Numbered from the stretch's first letter, positions 1 through 7,139 are shown. The stretch is 28,378 nt of DNA from an uncultured Eubacteriales bacterium (GCA_900545325.1 UQZE01000008.1:1-28378); one strand, 5' to 3'. Program-made: numbers and translations. The notes: generated from the sequence alone by a model not told the origin.

Positions 1-1
1 T

Positions 2-676
2 ATGAAGGGGCTGGTATTCGCCCGCGGCGTTCTGCGCAAAAAAAACGGGGAGCTGCTGTTGCCGTACCATCACTATGACGTTTCCGCAGAGGAAAACGAG
101 CGGGTGAAAAAACTCGGCGACAAAAACATTTTGAACTGTCGCGTAAAGTACGTAGAAACGGGCTGTCTCATCAGTTCGGACGACGGACTTTCCTGGAAGC
201 GTGGCCGCTGGCTGAATATTCCGCTCGATTCCAACTGGACGGGCGGCTGGCAGTGGACCGAACCCACGCTCGCGGAATTGAGCGACGGCACGATCGCCAT
301 GCTCATGCGGCGCAACGGCTCGGGGCGGCTGTGGAGAAGCGATTCTTCGGACGGCGGGCTCAGCTGGTGCGAACCTTATAAAACAGATATACCGAATCCG
401 AACAACAAGCCGAAACTCATTCCCATGCGGAACGGCCGCGTCGCCCTGCTGAACACGCCCAATTCCAATTTCGGGCTGGAAAATAGGTATCCTTTGGAAA
501 TATGGATCAGCGACGACGATATGAAAAGTTGGCGTTACAAAAGGTCGCTTACCAATATGCCCGGCGGCTTTTCCTACGCGGACGGCATAGCCACGGACGA
601 CGGGCATATCCTGTTCGCCTTTGAATTCAACAGGCACGATATATATTTTGTAGATCATAAGATAGAAACGCTCTGA
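2..676 (+). CDS. BNR/Asp-box sialidase-fold glycosidase-like protein, 5' truncated
   Basis: The frame is open to the left edge, so base 2 is only the first in-window Met and the real start lies outside. The visible 224 residues contain three Asp-box type motifs (SxDxGxxW-like): SSDDGLSW near residue 58, SSDGGLSW near 115, and SDDDMKSW near 170. These mark the blades of a six-bladed propeller as in exo-alpha-sialidases (GH33) and relatives. The FRIP motif and the first catalytic Asp of true sialidases would lie upstream and cannot be checked. No signal peptide can be assessed. It precedes an FGGY kinase and an HpcH/HpaI aldolase on the same strand, so a role in releasing or sensing a sugar acid is plausible. 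Sialidase activity itself is inference; many BNR proteins in such clusters are uncharacterised. Confidence 0.75.
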   Translation: MKGLVFARGVLRKKNGELLLPYHHYDVSAEENERVKKLGDKNILNCRVKYVETGCLISSDDGLSWKRGRWLNIPLDSNWTGGWQWTEPTLAELSDGTIAMLMRRNGSGRLWRSDSSDGGLSWCEPYKTDIPNPNNKPKLIPMRNGRVALLNTPNSNFGLENRYPLEIWISDDDMKSWRYKRSLTNMPGGFSYADGIATDDGHILFAFEFNRHDIYFVDHKIETL

Positions 677-684
677 AAACGGGG

Positions 685-713
685 CCGCCGCCCCCCATTT
701 CGGGAGGCGGCGG
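685..713 (+). other. GC-rich intercistronic hairpin
   Basis: CCGCCGCC at 685-692 pairs with GGCGGCGG at 706-713, with C/G-rich inner bases. It sits between the stop of the propeller protein and the kinase RBS. No T-run follows, so it is more likely an mRNA stabilising or processing hairpin than a terminator. Confidence 0.5.
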
Positions 714-735
714 GATTTCGGAACGGGAAAGGGAT

Positions 736-1767
736 ATGTGCAGAAATCTTTGTATAGACATCGGCAGCACGAAAATAAAATACGCGCTCTTTGAAAATGG
801 CCGCAGAACGTCGGGAGATTCGCTTCCCTTTCCGCCGCCCATCCGTGCGGAAGGGTATTTTTACGAAGTATCGGCTTCTGCCGTGGTCGCGGCGGTAAAG
901 GCGGTGATACGCTCTTTTCCCTCGGCGGAAAACGTTCTTTTTTCCGTACAGATGCACGGGCACGTTCTTTCCGTAAGAAAGGATATATATGTTTCCTGGC
1001 GGGATAAACGCAGTTTGGACGGCGGTCTTTACGAAAAACTGAAAATGATCTACGGCGAGGCGTTCTCGCCCGAATCGGGCACCGTTTCGAAACCGAACCT
1101 CGCCGTTTACAGTATGCTTGCCGATCTTGCAGGCGGAGCGGAGGTTTCGGGTGAGTTTTACTCGCTCGGGTCCTATATCGTATCCGAACTTACGGGCAGA
1201 AACGTTTCGCATGCGACCGACCTTTGCGCTACGGGTTTTTTTCTCGCAGACGGGGTTCCGAACGAACAACTTCTTTCGTCGCTGCCGTTTTCCCTCGTTC
1301 TGCCGCGTTGTATGCTCCGCATGGGGGAATGCGGTATATTTGAAGGGAAACGGATATTCGCACCCGCGGGCGATCAGCAGTGCAGCGTGGCGGCATTGGG
1401 GGAGGAAGAGCGCGCCGTTCTCAATGTCGGTACGGCTGCGCAGATCTGCCGCGTACGCAAGGGATTCGTGCGGGGAAGATTCGAATCCCGTCCTTTTTTC
1501 GGGAAAAGAACGCTCTGTACAAAAACGGGATTGCCCGGCGGGGCGGAGCTTCGGAGCCGCCCTGCGTCGGCGCTGAAAGAAGAAATGATAAACAAATACG
1601 GCGAGGCGTTCCGTGCCGTCGGCGCGCAGGGGGAGGTCGTCTGTACAGGCGGGGCGTTCGCCTTTTACGGCGATATGCTTTTTGAAGTCGTGCGCGCGGC
1701 GGGGCTGACGCCCGTATATAAAGACTCGGACGCACTCGACGGGCTGAACTTGCTTTTCCGGAGGTAA
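736..1767 (+). CDS. Compact FGGY-family carbohydrate kinase
   Basis: The 343-residue protein has the FGGY/actin-like ATPase fold signatures: CIDIGSTKIKYALF at the N-terminus (phosphate loop 1), QMHGH near 72 and SWRDKR near 88 (sugar-binding region), and AGDQQCSVAALG near 211, whose Asp matches the catalytic base of FGGY kinases. LNVGTAAQ near 230 is the second phosphate loop and CTGGAFAFYGDML near 300 the adenosine site. It should phosphorylate a free sugar or ketose with ATP in the cytoplasm. Family members are usually about 450-520 residues, so this one is short but keeps both ends, suggesting a compact subfamily rather than truncation. The start follows the purine-rich GGAAAGGGAT. The next gene, an aldolase, begins 2 bases after the stop, so the two are probably co-translated. 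The substrate is unknown. Confidence 0.82.
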   Translation: MCRNLCIDIGSTKIKYALFENGRRTSGDSLPFPPPIRAEGYFYEVSASAVVAAVKAVIRSFPSAENVLFSVQMHGHVLSVRKDIYVSWRDKRSLDGGLYEKLKMIYGEAFSPESGTVSKPNLAVYSMLADLAGGAEVSGEFYSLGSYIVSELTGRNVSHATDLCATGFFLADGVPNEQLLSSLPFSLVLPRCMLRMGECGIFEGKRIFAPAGDQQCSVAALGEEERAVLNVGTAAQICRVRKGFVRGRFESRPFFGKRTLCTKTGLPGGAELRSRPASALKEEMINKYGEAFRAVGAQGEVVCTGGAFAFYGDMLFEVVRAAGLTPVYKDSDALDGLNLLFRR

Positions 1768-1769
1768 AC

Positions 1770-2513
1770 ATGGAAGAAAATAAAAAAGAAGCGGGCATTA
1801 TGATATCCGAAATAGGTTTTTCCAATTTCCCCGTGCTGTTAAAATCAGCAGGACTGGATTTTTTCATTCTGGACTGCGAACACGGCGGTTTCGATTATGC
1901 GGATATTTCCCGTATGCTCATGACCGCCCGCCTAATCGGACTGACGGCAGTCGTGCGCGTTGCGGACAATTCGAGAAAAGATCTGATAAAGTTCGCGGAC
2001 ATGGGGGCGGGTGGCGTGCTTTTGCCCATGACGGACTGCGCGGAGGATATTGAAAAGGTGGTCCGGTTTACAAAATATTCGCCGCTGGGCAGGCGGGGGA
2101 TATCCACGATGCGCGCGCATACGCTGTATTCGCCGCCCGAGATCGGTCGGTATATGCGCGAGGCGAACGGACGGTTCCGCGTATATGCACAATTAGAAAC
2201 GGCGGCGGGCGTAAAGAACGCGGCGGAAATACTTGCGGTCGACGGTGTGGACGGGTGTTTCGTAGGGCCTAACGACCTATCCGACGATTACGGTTGTCTT
2301 GAAAATACCGCGGCTCCGCAGATCTTCATGGCAATACAAGAGGTAGGCGCGGCGGCGCGGACGGCAAAAAAGACGGCCGGAATCATAACGGGCAACAAAA
2401 TTTACATGTCCGCCGCGAAGAAAAACGGTTTTGAAATGTACTGCAAGGGCAGCGAATTGAACGCGGTGAAAGAATATTGCGTTGCGATAGTCCGTACCTT
2501 GCAGGAAGAATAA
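1770..2513 (+). CDS. HpcH/HpaI family aldolase (2-keto-3-deoxy sugar acid type)
   Basis: The 247-residue TIM-barrel protein carries the class II HpcH/HpaI pattern: LDCEHGGFDY near 34-43 (the His is the likely general base), QLETAAG near 143 (metal-binding Glu), and VDGCFVGPNDLS near 170 (metal Asp and substrate phosphate/carboxylate loop). Known relatives reversibly cleave 2-keto-3-deoxy acids into pyruvate plus an aldehyde using a divalent metal. Its RBS GGAGG lies inside the end of the kinase gene, and it is followed directly by a strong terminator, so it is the last gene of the operon. Together with the kinase it implies a phosphorylate-then-cleave route for an unidentified sugar or sugar acid. 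An inner Met at residue 11 is an alternative start. Confidence 0.85.
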   Translation: MEENKKEAGIMISEIGFSNFPVLLKSAGLDFFILDCEHGGFDYADISRMLMTARLIGLTAVVRVADNSRKDLIKFADMGAGGVLLPMTDCAEDIEKVVRFTKYSPLGRRGISTMRAHTLYSPPEIGRYMREANGRFRVYAQLETAAGVKNAAEILAVDGVDGCFVGPNDLSDDYGCLENTAAPQIFMAIQEVGAAARTAKKTAGIITGNKIYMSAAKKNGFEMYCKGSELNAVKEYCVAIVRTLQEE

Positions 2514-2546
2514 AAAAACGCTCTGCATTTTGCAGAGCGTTTTTTG
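2514..2546 (+). terminator. Intrinsic terminator after the aldolase operon (bidirectional)
   Basis: CGCTCTGCA (2519-2527) pairs perfectly with TGCAGAGCG (2531-2539) around a TTT loop. An A-run precedes and a T-run follows, so it can stop transcription from both sides. Confidence 0.93.
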
Positions 2547-2595
2547 GAAAAGGACTTTTTTTGTTTTTACGCTCCGTATGAGCGCGTCGGGAGGC

Positions 2596-2672
2596 ACGCA
2601 TGCGCATACGTTTTGCATAAACGTATGCGCATGCGTATGATTTCGGGGCGCTTTTTTCATACGTATGCGCAT
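2596..2672. repeat. Palindromic repeat cluster built on CGTATGCGCAT
   Basis: An 18-bp arm at 2596-2613 is the exact reverse complement of 2619-2636, with a 5-nt loop (TGCAT). A third copy of the core, ACGTATGCGCAT, lies at 2661-2672, ten bases beyond the end of the SHOCT gene. There is no T-run, so a simple terminator is unlikely. It could be a protein-binding site, a REP-like element or an end of a small transferred cassette. Confidence 0.8.
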
Positions 2673-2682
2673 ATTAATATTA

Positions 2683-3135
2683 TTACAAATTGTCAAGAAT
2701 TTTCTTTTTTGCGGTTTGGTATGCTTCTTCGGTAATTTCGCCGCGTTCGTAAGAATTTTTCAGCTTTTTTAACGTGTCGAGGGCATTGATGGTAGAATTA
2801 ACGGAATTGGAAAAATCTTTATTTCCTGTCTCGCTATTTTCATTGTCAGAAAACAATTGGCTTATTGGTTCGTTTGAGTTGTTATATAATTTATTGCGAA
2901 TATATTTGATGTCCGCAGCGACAGATATGGTGAAATTTACGCTAAACACTCCGAACAGCGGGATTAAAATAGCATATAAAAGATAGCTAATACCTTGTGC
3001 GGTGTAATCGTTATGATAATCATTTTTGCTGAACGTTATAAGGCTTAATATTAAAAATAAAGCTCCGATTATACCGAATGATATCCACATTGCATTGCGA
3101 AAATAAATTAACGCTTTGTCCGATTTTTTAAACAT
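2683..3135 (-). CDS. Two-TM membrane protein with C-terminal SHOCT domain
   Basis: The 150-residue protein starts at MFKKSDKALIYF, chosen because AAAAAGGAGA lies 8-10 bases upstream (3141-3150); the open frame continues further upstream but crosses a structured leader. Two hydrophobic segments are visible at about residues 14-35 and 46-73, followed by a polar Asn/Ser-rich linker. A C-terminal helix pair near 120-150 (LKKLKNSYERGEITEEAYQT) is a typical SHOCT (short C-terminal) domain, with the usual pattern of a G-E-I-T/S-x-E-E-Y turn. SHOCT domains occur at the ends of many otherwise unrelated bacterial proteins and their function is not established. Base composition is clearly more AT-rich than neighbouring genes, suggesting transfer. 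Expression appears to depend on read-through of a terminator in its own leader. Confidence 0.8.
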   Translation of the reverse strand: MFKKSDKALIYFRNAMWISFGIIGALFLILSLITFSKNDYHNDYTAQGISYLLYAILIPLFGVFSVNFTISVAADIKYIRNKLYNNSNEPISQLFSDNENSETGNKDFSNSVNSTINALDTLKKLKNSYERGEITEEAYQTAKKKILDNL

Positions 3136-3157
3136 AGTTATCTCCTTTTTCGGGATT

Positions 3158-3190
3158 AAAAAAGTGCGCCCCGCAAGCGGAGCGCACCCC
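3158..3190 (-). terminator. Intrinsic terminator inside the SHOCT leader
   Basis: On the minus strand GTGCGC (3187-3182) pairs with GCGCAC (3169-3164), with an inner CCGC/GCGG-type helix, followed by six T (3163-3158). It lies between the leader promoter and the SHOCT ribosome binding site, so most transcripts should stop before the gene. TTTTCGGG (3195-3188) and CCCGAAAA (3154-3147) can also pair around this hairpin, next to the Shine-Dalgarno sequence. Confidence 0.85.
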
Positions 3191-3298
3191 GAAAATGTAC
3201 CCCACGTTGCTGCGACGCAATTTCTTCCGCATAGGGAAAATTGAAGTACAAATTTCGCTGTTTGTACCCCTAAGCGGAAAAATATGAAATTGCGTCGC
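3158..3298 (-). ncRNA. Candidate structured leader RNA or sRNA upstream of the SHOCT gene
   Basis: Starting about 7 bases after a strong minus-strand promoter, the RNA folds by eye into one long interrupted hairpin: 14 bp TGCGACGCAATTTC (3299-3286) with GAAATTGCGTCGCA (3224-3211); 6 bp TTCCGC (3279-3274) with GCGGAA (3230-3225); 5 bp TAGGG (3272-3268) with CCCTA (3236-3232); and 7 bp GTACAAA (3267-3261) with TTTGTAC (3252-3246), closed by an 8-nt loop CAGCGAAA. A bulge of about 6 nt on the 5' side and one of 9 nt on the 3' side separate the helices. A second GGGGTACA (3203-3196) repeats 3270-3263 and could compete for TGTAC. An intrinsic terminator follows. It does not match the SRP RNA apical motif or any riboswitch I recognise. 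It could be a cis-acting attenuator, a free small RNA, or both. Confidence 0.65.
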
Positions 3299-3304
3299 AA
3301 AAGT

Positions 3305-3333
3305 ATTGTAACATAAGCGTGAGGATTTGTCAA
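3305..3333 (-). promoter_or_regulatory. Sigma-A promoter of the SHOCT leader RNA
   Basis: On the minus strand TTGACA (3333-3328), a 17-bp spacer, and TACAAT (3310-3305). This is close to consensus and predicts a start near 3298, at the first base of the long hairpin. Confidence 0.88.
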
Positions 3334-3412
3334 ACGGGGGGACGGTTTCGGAAAAAACGGCTTAAAATTTTCTTCCTGCCCGTAAAGCGGCATTTTCAGC
3401 GTTGGCGTGAAA

Positions 3413-3418
3413 TATAAT
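3413..3418 (+). promoter_or_regulatory. Possible -10 box for the solute-binding-like gene
   Basis: TATAAT lies 6 bases before the ATG at 3425, so a transcript from it would begin at or next to the start codon (leaderless). No convincing -35 box or Shine-Dalgarno sequence is present. Confidence 0.35.
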
Positions 3419-3424
3419 ATAGGT

Positions 3425-4522
3425 ATGAAAAAGAAAGAAATAAACCTCTTTGCCGCAGGCAAAGAAGGGGCGGACGGACAAGGCGGGCGCGGGAATAAAT
3501 CAAAATCAAAAAAGAATTTCGATAAAAAAGCGTTTTTCAAGCGGTTTGCGCTCTCGGCGCTCAGCCTCGCCGTTCTGGCGTTTTCTTTCGGCTACGCGCT
3601 GAAAAATATCGATTATGCCGATAAAAAACTGACGGGCGGGACAGACTATAAGTGCATAGTCAATCTATGGCATGTGGACAGTTTCGAGGGCGGCACGGGC
3701 TCGCGCGCGGAGTTTTTGCTCGGCCGCGCGGCGGCTTTTGAAAAGAGCAACGCGGGGGTGTTCGTCATGGTAACGCCGATGACGGCGGAAAATGCCAACG
3801 AGAAATTCGCCGCGGGCGAGCGGCCCGACATGATATCCTACGGCTACGGCGTGGAAATTTCCGGTTATTCCGCCATAAAAAGCGATAAAAAATGCGTTTA
3901 CGGTCAGGTGGACGGCGACGTTTACGCCCTGCCCTGGTGCAGGGGCGGATACGCAGTCATTTCAAACGAACCCCTGCCGGAGGATAAAACGCTGGAAAAC
4001 GCGGTCGTTTCCAAAGGCGCTTATACGCAGCCCTACGCCGCGCTCGCGCTCGGAGGATATACTTTGAAAAACTATGAAGAAAAGGCGCCGCTCGACGCGT
4101 ATTACGCCTTTGTCAGCGGCAATGCGGATATCCTCGTGGGCACGCAGAGGGACGTCAACCGCCTGAACGTCCGCCAGATGGAAGCCGTCATTACGCCGCT
4201 TTCCGAATACAGCGACCTTTACCAGTATATTTCCATAACGGCGGCCTCGGCGGAAAAGAAAGCGTATGCGGAAATGTTCATAGAGTTTCTGCTTAGCGAA
4301 GAAGCGCAGAAAAAAGTGAGCAATCTCGGCATGTTTTCGCCCTATTACCGGCTTTCCTACGACCTTTCGGGACTGGAGGAAATGCAGACGGCAATACAAA
4401 AAAGCGCGTCTTATCCCGTGTTTACCCCGCTTTCGGTATTCGGCGAGTTTTCGGAAAACGCCTTGCTCGCGGCGAAAGGAGACGAAGCCGCGCTGAAAAA
4501 ATTAAAAAATTTGCTGATATAA
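3425..4522 (+). CDS. Membrane-anchored extracellular solute-binding-like protein
   Basis: With the ATG at 3425 the protein has 365 residues (a GTG at 3407 would add six). A basic, Lys/Gly-rich cytoplasmic N-terminus of about 40 residues precedes a hydrophobic segment near 45-62 (FALSALSLAVLAFSFGYAL), with no lipobox Cys, so it is probably an uncleaved signal anchor. The rest resembles family 1 ABC solute-binding proteins: NLWHVDSFEGGTGSR with a Trp-rich first strand, FEKSNAGVFVMVTPM, ERPDMISYG, and a C-terminal part with FIEFLLSEEAQKKVS and a final aromatic Pro/Tyr segment. No permease or ATPase genes lie beside it. It could be a sensory or orphan binding protein. Relation to transport is inference. 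Confidence 0.7.
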   Translation: MKKKEINLFAAGKEGADGQGGRGNKSKSKKNFDKKAFFKRFALSALSLAVLAFSFGYALKNIDYADKKLTGGTDYKCIVNLWHVDSFEGGTGSRAEFLLGRAAAFEKSNAGVFVMVTPMTAENANEKFAAGERPDMISYGYGVEISGYSAIKSDKKCVYGQVDGDVYALPWCRGGYAVISNEPLPEDKTLENAVVSKGAYTQPYAALALGGYTLKNYEEKAPLDAYYAFVSGNADILVGTQRDVNRLNVRQMEAVITPLSEYSDLYQYISITAASAEKKAYAEMFIEFLLSEEAQKKVSNLGMFSPYYRLSYDLSGLEEMQTAIQKSASYPVFTPLSVFGEFSENALLAAKGDEAALKKLKNLLI

Positions 4523-4526
4523 ATTC

Positions 4527-4555
4527 TTGTGAATTTTGCGAAAGTAGTGTAAAAT
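4527..4555 (+). promoter_or_regulatory. murB promoter
   Basis: TTGTGA (4527-4532), a 17-bp spacer and TAAAAT (4550-4555). The predicted start is near 4562, right at the AAGGAGAG ribosome binding site of murB, giving a very short leader. Confidence 0.6.
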
Positions 4556-4570
4556 ATGAAAAGGAGAGAT

Positions 4571-5428
4571 ATGCGCCATACAGAGAGTAAGGGGGAGCGC
4601 GTTTTTGAAACGTGCGCCCGCGGCGTGCCGCTCGCGCCGCTGACGACGATCGGCGTCGGGGGAAAGGCGGCGTATTTCGCCGCGCCTGCGACGCGGGAGG
4701 AATTCGTTTCGCTTTACGACGAGGAAACGTTCGTGCTCGGCAGGGGCTCCAACGTGGTGATTTCGGACGGCGGCTACGGCGGCCTGGTGCTTTCCACGGC
4801 GAACCTGAACGGAATAAAGGAAGAAAACGGCGTTTTGACTGCGGAATGCGGCGTTACGGCCGCGCGGCTCGTCGACTACTGCCGCACCCGCGGACTGGGC
4901 GGCACGGAATTTCTGTTCGGCATTCCCGCGAGCGTGGGCGGGCTCGCCGCGATGAACGCGGGCGCGTTCGGGCGGGAAATGAAGGACGTGCTGCGTTCGG
5001 TCGTCGTATGGGACGGCGCTCAGAAAAGGATCTCCGTTGAGGATTGCGGCTTTTCCTATCGGAAAAGCGGCATAAAAGGCGTAGTTCTCGCGGCGGAATT
5101 CAACGTCGCGGGCGGTTTCGACGAAACTTTTATAAAAAAAATTGCCGATTTCAGGCGTGAGAAACAGCCGCACGGAAAGACCTTCGGTTCTACGTTCAGG
5201 AACGGGGAGGGCTATTCCGCCGGCGCTCTCGTCGAGCGGGCAGGGTTGAAAGGTTTTTCGGTCGGCGGCGCGCGCGTGAGCGAAAAACACGCGAATTTTA
5301 TTTTGAATACGGGGGGCGCGACGGCAAAGGACGTTCGTGAACTGATTTTATACATAAAGCGAAAGGTAAACGAAAAATTCGGCGTGGAACTCGCCGAAGA
5401 AGTACGTTTTATAGGTGAATTTGAATGA
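4571..5428 (+). CDS. murB: UDP-N-acetylenolpyruvoylglucosamine reductase
   Basis: The 285-residue cytoplasmic flavoenzyme reduces UDP-GlcNAc-enolpyruvate to UDP-MurNAc with NADPH in peptidoglycan precursor synthesis. The start at 4571 is chosen because AAGGAGAG precedes it; an in-frame ATG at 4556 overlaps the -10 box. The FAD-binding half shows TTIGVGGKA, LGRGSNVVISD and FLFGIPASVGGLAAMNAGA. The catalytic end shows FSYRKSG and PHGKTFGSTFRN (the Ser proton donor), AGALVERAGLKG, VSEKHANFILN and a final Glu-containing LAEEVRFIG. This is the shorter type typical of Firmicutes. Its stop overlaps the next start (ATGA), so it is translationally coupled to the PHP gene. Confidence 0.96.
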   Translation: MRHTESKGERVFETCARGVPLAPLTTIGVGGKAAYFAAPATREEFVSLYDEETFVLGRGSNVVISDGGYGGLVLSTANLNGIKEENGVLTAECGVTAARLVDYCRTRGLGGTEFLFGIPASVGGLAAMNAGAFGREMKDVLRSVVVWDGAQKRISVEDCGFSYRKSGIKGVVLAAEFNVAGGFDETFIKKIADFRREKQPHGKTFGSTFRNGEGYSAGALVERAGLKGFSVGGARVSEKHANFILNTGGATAKDVRELILYIKRKVNEKFGVELAEEVRFIGEFE

Positions 5429-6204
5429 AGATTACGGCGGATTATCATACGCATACGAGATATTCGCACGGCAGCGGCACGGTTGCGGACAACGCCGCCG
5501 CCGCGGACAGGCTTGGGCTGAAAGAACTTGCCGTCACCGACCACGGGTTCAACCATCCCGCGTTCGGGCTGAAAAAGAGAAAGATGCCGCACCTTTTGAA
5601 GGACGTTGCGGCGGCGAACGAAAACTACGGCGTTAAAGTGCTTACGGGCGTGGAGTCCAACATCGTTTCCGAAAGCGGAAAGACCGACCTCAAACCCGCC
5701 ATGTACGACGATTTCGACGTTTTTTTGACGGGCTTTCACAAATTCGTGATCAGCGATTTCGGGGACGTATTCAAATTGTTTTTGCCGAATTACCTGCGGG
5801 ACGGGCTGAAAATGAAAGCGCCGAGATCGCTCGTGGAGCGCACGACGAGAACGTATATCAACGTGATAAAAAACAACCCGGTCGACGCGATAACGCACAT
5901 GAATTTCTGCGTGTTCGCGGACGCGGTGGAGGTGGCGAAGTGCGCCGCCGATTACGGCACGTATATTGAGCTGAACGCGAAAAAGACGCACCTTGACGAC
6001 GAGGAGCTGGCGAATATAGCGGCCAAGACGCAGGCGCGTTTCATTATCGGCAGCGACGCCCATTCGCCCGACCGCGTGGGGGAAATTTCCCTGGTGGAAA
6101 AACTGCTTTCCCGCGTTTCCGTAGACATGTCGCGGATCGACAACATAGACGGGCGCCTGCCCGATTTCAGATTCAGAAGATTTAAGGAGAAAGGGGAAAA
6201 ATGA
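5425..6204 (+). CDS. PHP-domain phosphoesterase (YcdX / histidinol-phosphatase-like)
   Basis: The 259-residue protein is a stand-alone PHP (polymerase and histidinol phosphatase) domain. Metal-binding motifs appear in order: DYHTHTRYSHG at residues 5-15, VTDHGFNH near 38, GVESNI near 74, a His in FHKFV near 107, THMNFC near 157, and GSDAHSPDRVGE near 210. PHP proteins use a tri-metal site to hydrolyse phosphoesters. The substrate here is unknown; E. coli YcdX-type and HisK-type activities are the nearest ideas. It overlaps murB upstream and whiA downstream by ATGA, so all three form one translationally coupled unit. In many Firmicutes rapZ and yvcK lie between murB and whiA; only this PHP gene does so here. 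Confidence 0.85.
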   Translation: MKITADYHTHTRYSHGSGTVADNAAAADRLGLKELAVTDHGFNHPAFGLKKRKMPHLLKDVAAANENYGVKVLTGVESNIVSESGKTDLKPAMYDDFDVFLTGFHKFVISDFGDVFKLFLPNYLRDGLKMKAPRSLVERTTRTYINVIKNNPVDAITHMNFCVFADAVEVAKCAADYGTYIELNAKKTHLDDEELANIAAKTQARFIIGSDAHSPDRVGEISLVEKLLSRVSVDMSRIDNIDGRLPDFRFRRFKEKGEK

Positions 6205-7139
6205 ACTTTACCGAAAAGGTCAAAGCGGAACTGACCGAAAAAAGCGCGTCTTCGGAAAACAAAAAGGCGTACCTTTCGGGGTTTTTGCGCGGCTGCGGTT
6301 CGGTAGTGCTGGCGGGGGGAAAGTTCGGCTTTGAGTTTTCCACCGAAAGCGCGGCCGCGGCTAAATACGCGGCTTACCTTTTCGAGGCGGTTTATTCCTA
6401 TTCCCTCACCGATTATTTTTCCAAAAGCGACGCGCTCAACAAGAAGGAACGCATAACGTTTGAATGTACTGACGAACGTTCCGCCGGCATCTTGCGGGAT
6501 CTGGATATTTTGACGGAAAAAGGCCTGTCTTTCGGCGTCGGCGCCCGTACGCTGGAGGCGGCGGGCGCGAAGAAGGCGTTTTTGAAGGGGCTTTTCGTGG
6601 GCGCGGGTAACATCACGGTGCCGCGGCGGCGGGGGGAAACAAAGGCGAGCACGGGCTATCACCTCGAATTCGTGCTGGCGGGCGAAGAGCTTGCCTCCGC
6701 CGTAGAGGGGGCGCTGCTCTCTCTCGGCATGAGCGCAAGGCGCACCCTGCGCAAGGGCAGCTGCGTCGTTTACGTGAAGAGCGCGGAGGATATCAAGGAT
6801 TTTCTCGTGTTCACGGGCGCGTCCAAAGCAGCTCTCGAACTGACGGACATCATGATAGAAAAAGAAGTTATCGGCAACGCCAACCGCCAGAAGAACTGCG
6901 ATCTCGCCAACGTCACAAAGCAGATGGACGCGGCGGAAAAGGTCATCGCCGCCATAGAAAAGCTGGAAAACGAGGGGCGGCTGGGCGAACTGAGGCAGGA
7001 ACTGCGGGAAACGGCGGAGGCGCGCAGGATTTACGCGGAGGATACGCTGCAGGAGCTTTCCGAGCGGCTGGGGATTACGAAAAGCTGCCTCAATCACAGG
7101 TTGAGAAAGATACTCGAAATAGAAAAAAGACACGTATAA
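6201..7139 (+). CDS. whiA: Sporulation/division regulator WhiA
   Basis: The 312-residue protein has the WhiA architecture: an N-terminal segment (NFTEKVKAELTEK), a LAGLIDADG-like homing-endonuclease-derived domain in two halves (AYLSGFLRGCGSVVL near 27 and AFLKGLFVGAGNI near 122), and a C-terminal helix-turn-helix with the family signature NRQKNCDLANVTKQMDAA near 227 and LQELSERLGITKSCLNHRLR near 290. The family binds DNA and affects cell division and sporulation in Gram-positive bacteria, without nuclease activity. It starts inside the PHP stop codon (ATGA), after AGGAGAAAGGGG. Fifty bases separate it from dnaE, containing a GC-rich hairpin but no T-run, so transcription probably continues. 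Confidence 0.95.
   Translation: MNFTEKVKAELTEKSASSENKKAYLSGFLRGCGSVVLAGGKFGFEFSTESAAAAKYAAYLFEAVYSYSLTDYFSKSDALNKKERITFECTDERSAGILRDLDILTEKGLSFGVGARTLEAAGAKKAFLKGLFVGAGNITVPRRRGETKASTGYHLEFVLAGEELASAVEGALLSLGMSARRTLRKGSCVVYVKSAEDIKDFLVFTGASKAALELTDIMIEKEVIGNANRQKNCDLANVTKQMDAAEKVIAAIEKLENEGRLGELRQELRETAEARRIYAEDTLQELSERLGITKSCLNHRLRKILEIEKRHV

Noticed and set aside
2544..2735. A 63-codon plus-strand frame rich in Met, Arg and His.
   Set aside because: It arises from the palindromic CGTATGCGCAT repeats and has no RBS.
3158..3298. The leader RNA as SRP RNA or 6S RNA.
   Set aside because: The SRP apical GGAA-type motif is absent, and the length and central bubble do not fit 6S RNA.
3136..3540. 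N-terminal extension of the SHOCT protein through the leader.
   Set aside because: It would cross the terminator, the hairpin and the promoter; a good RBS supports the start at 3135.
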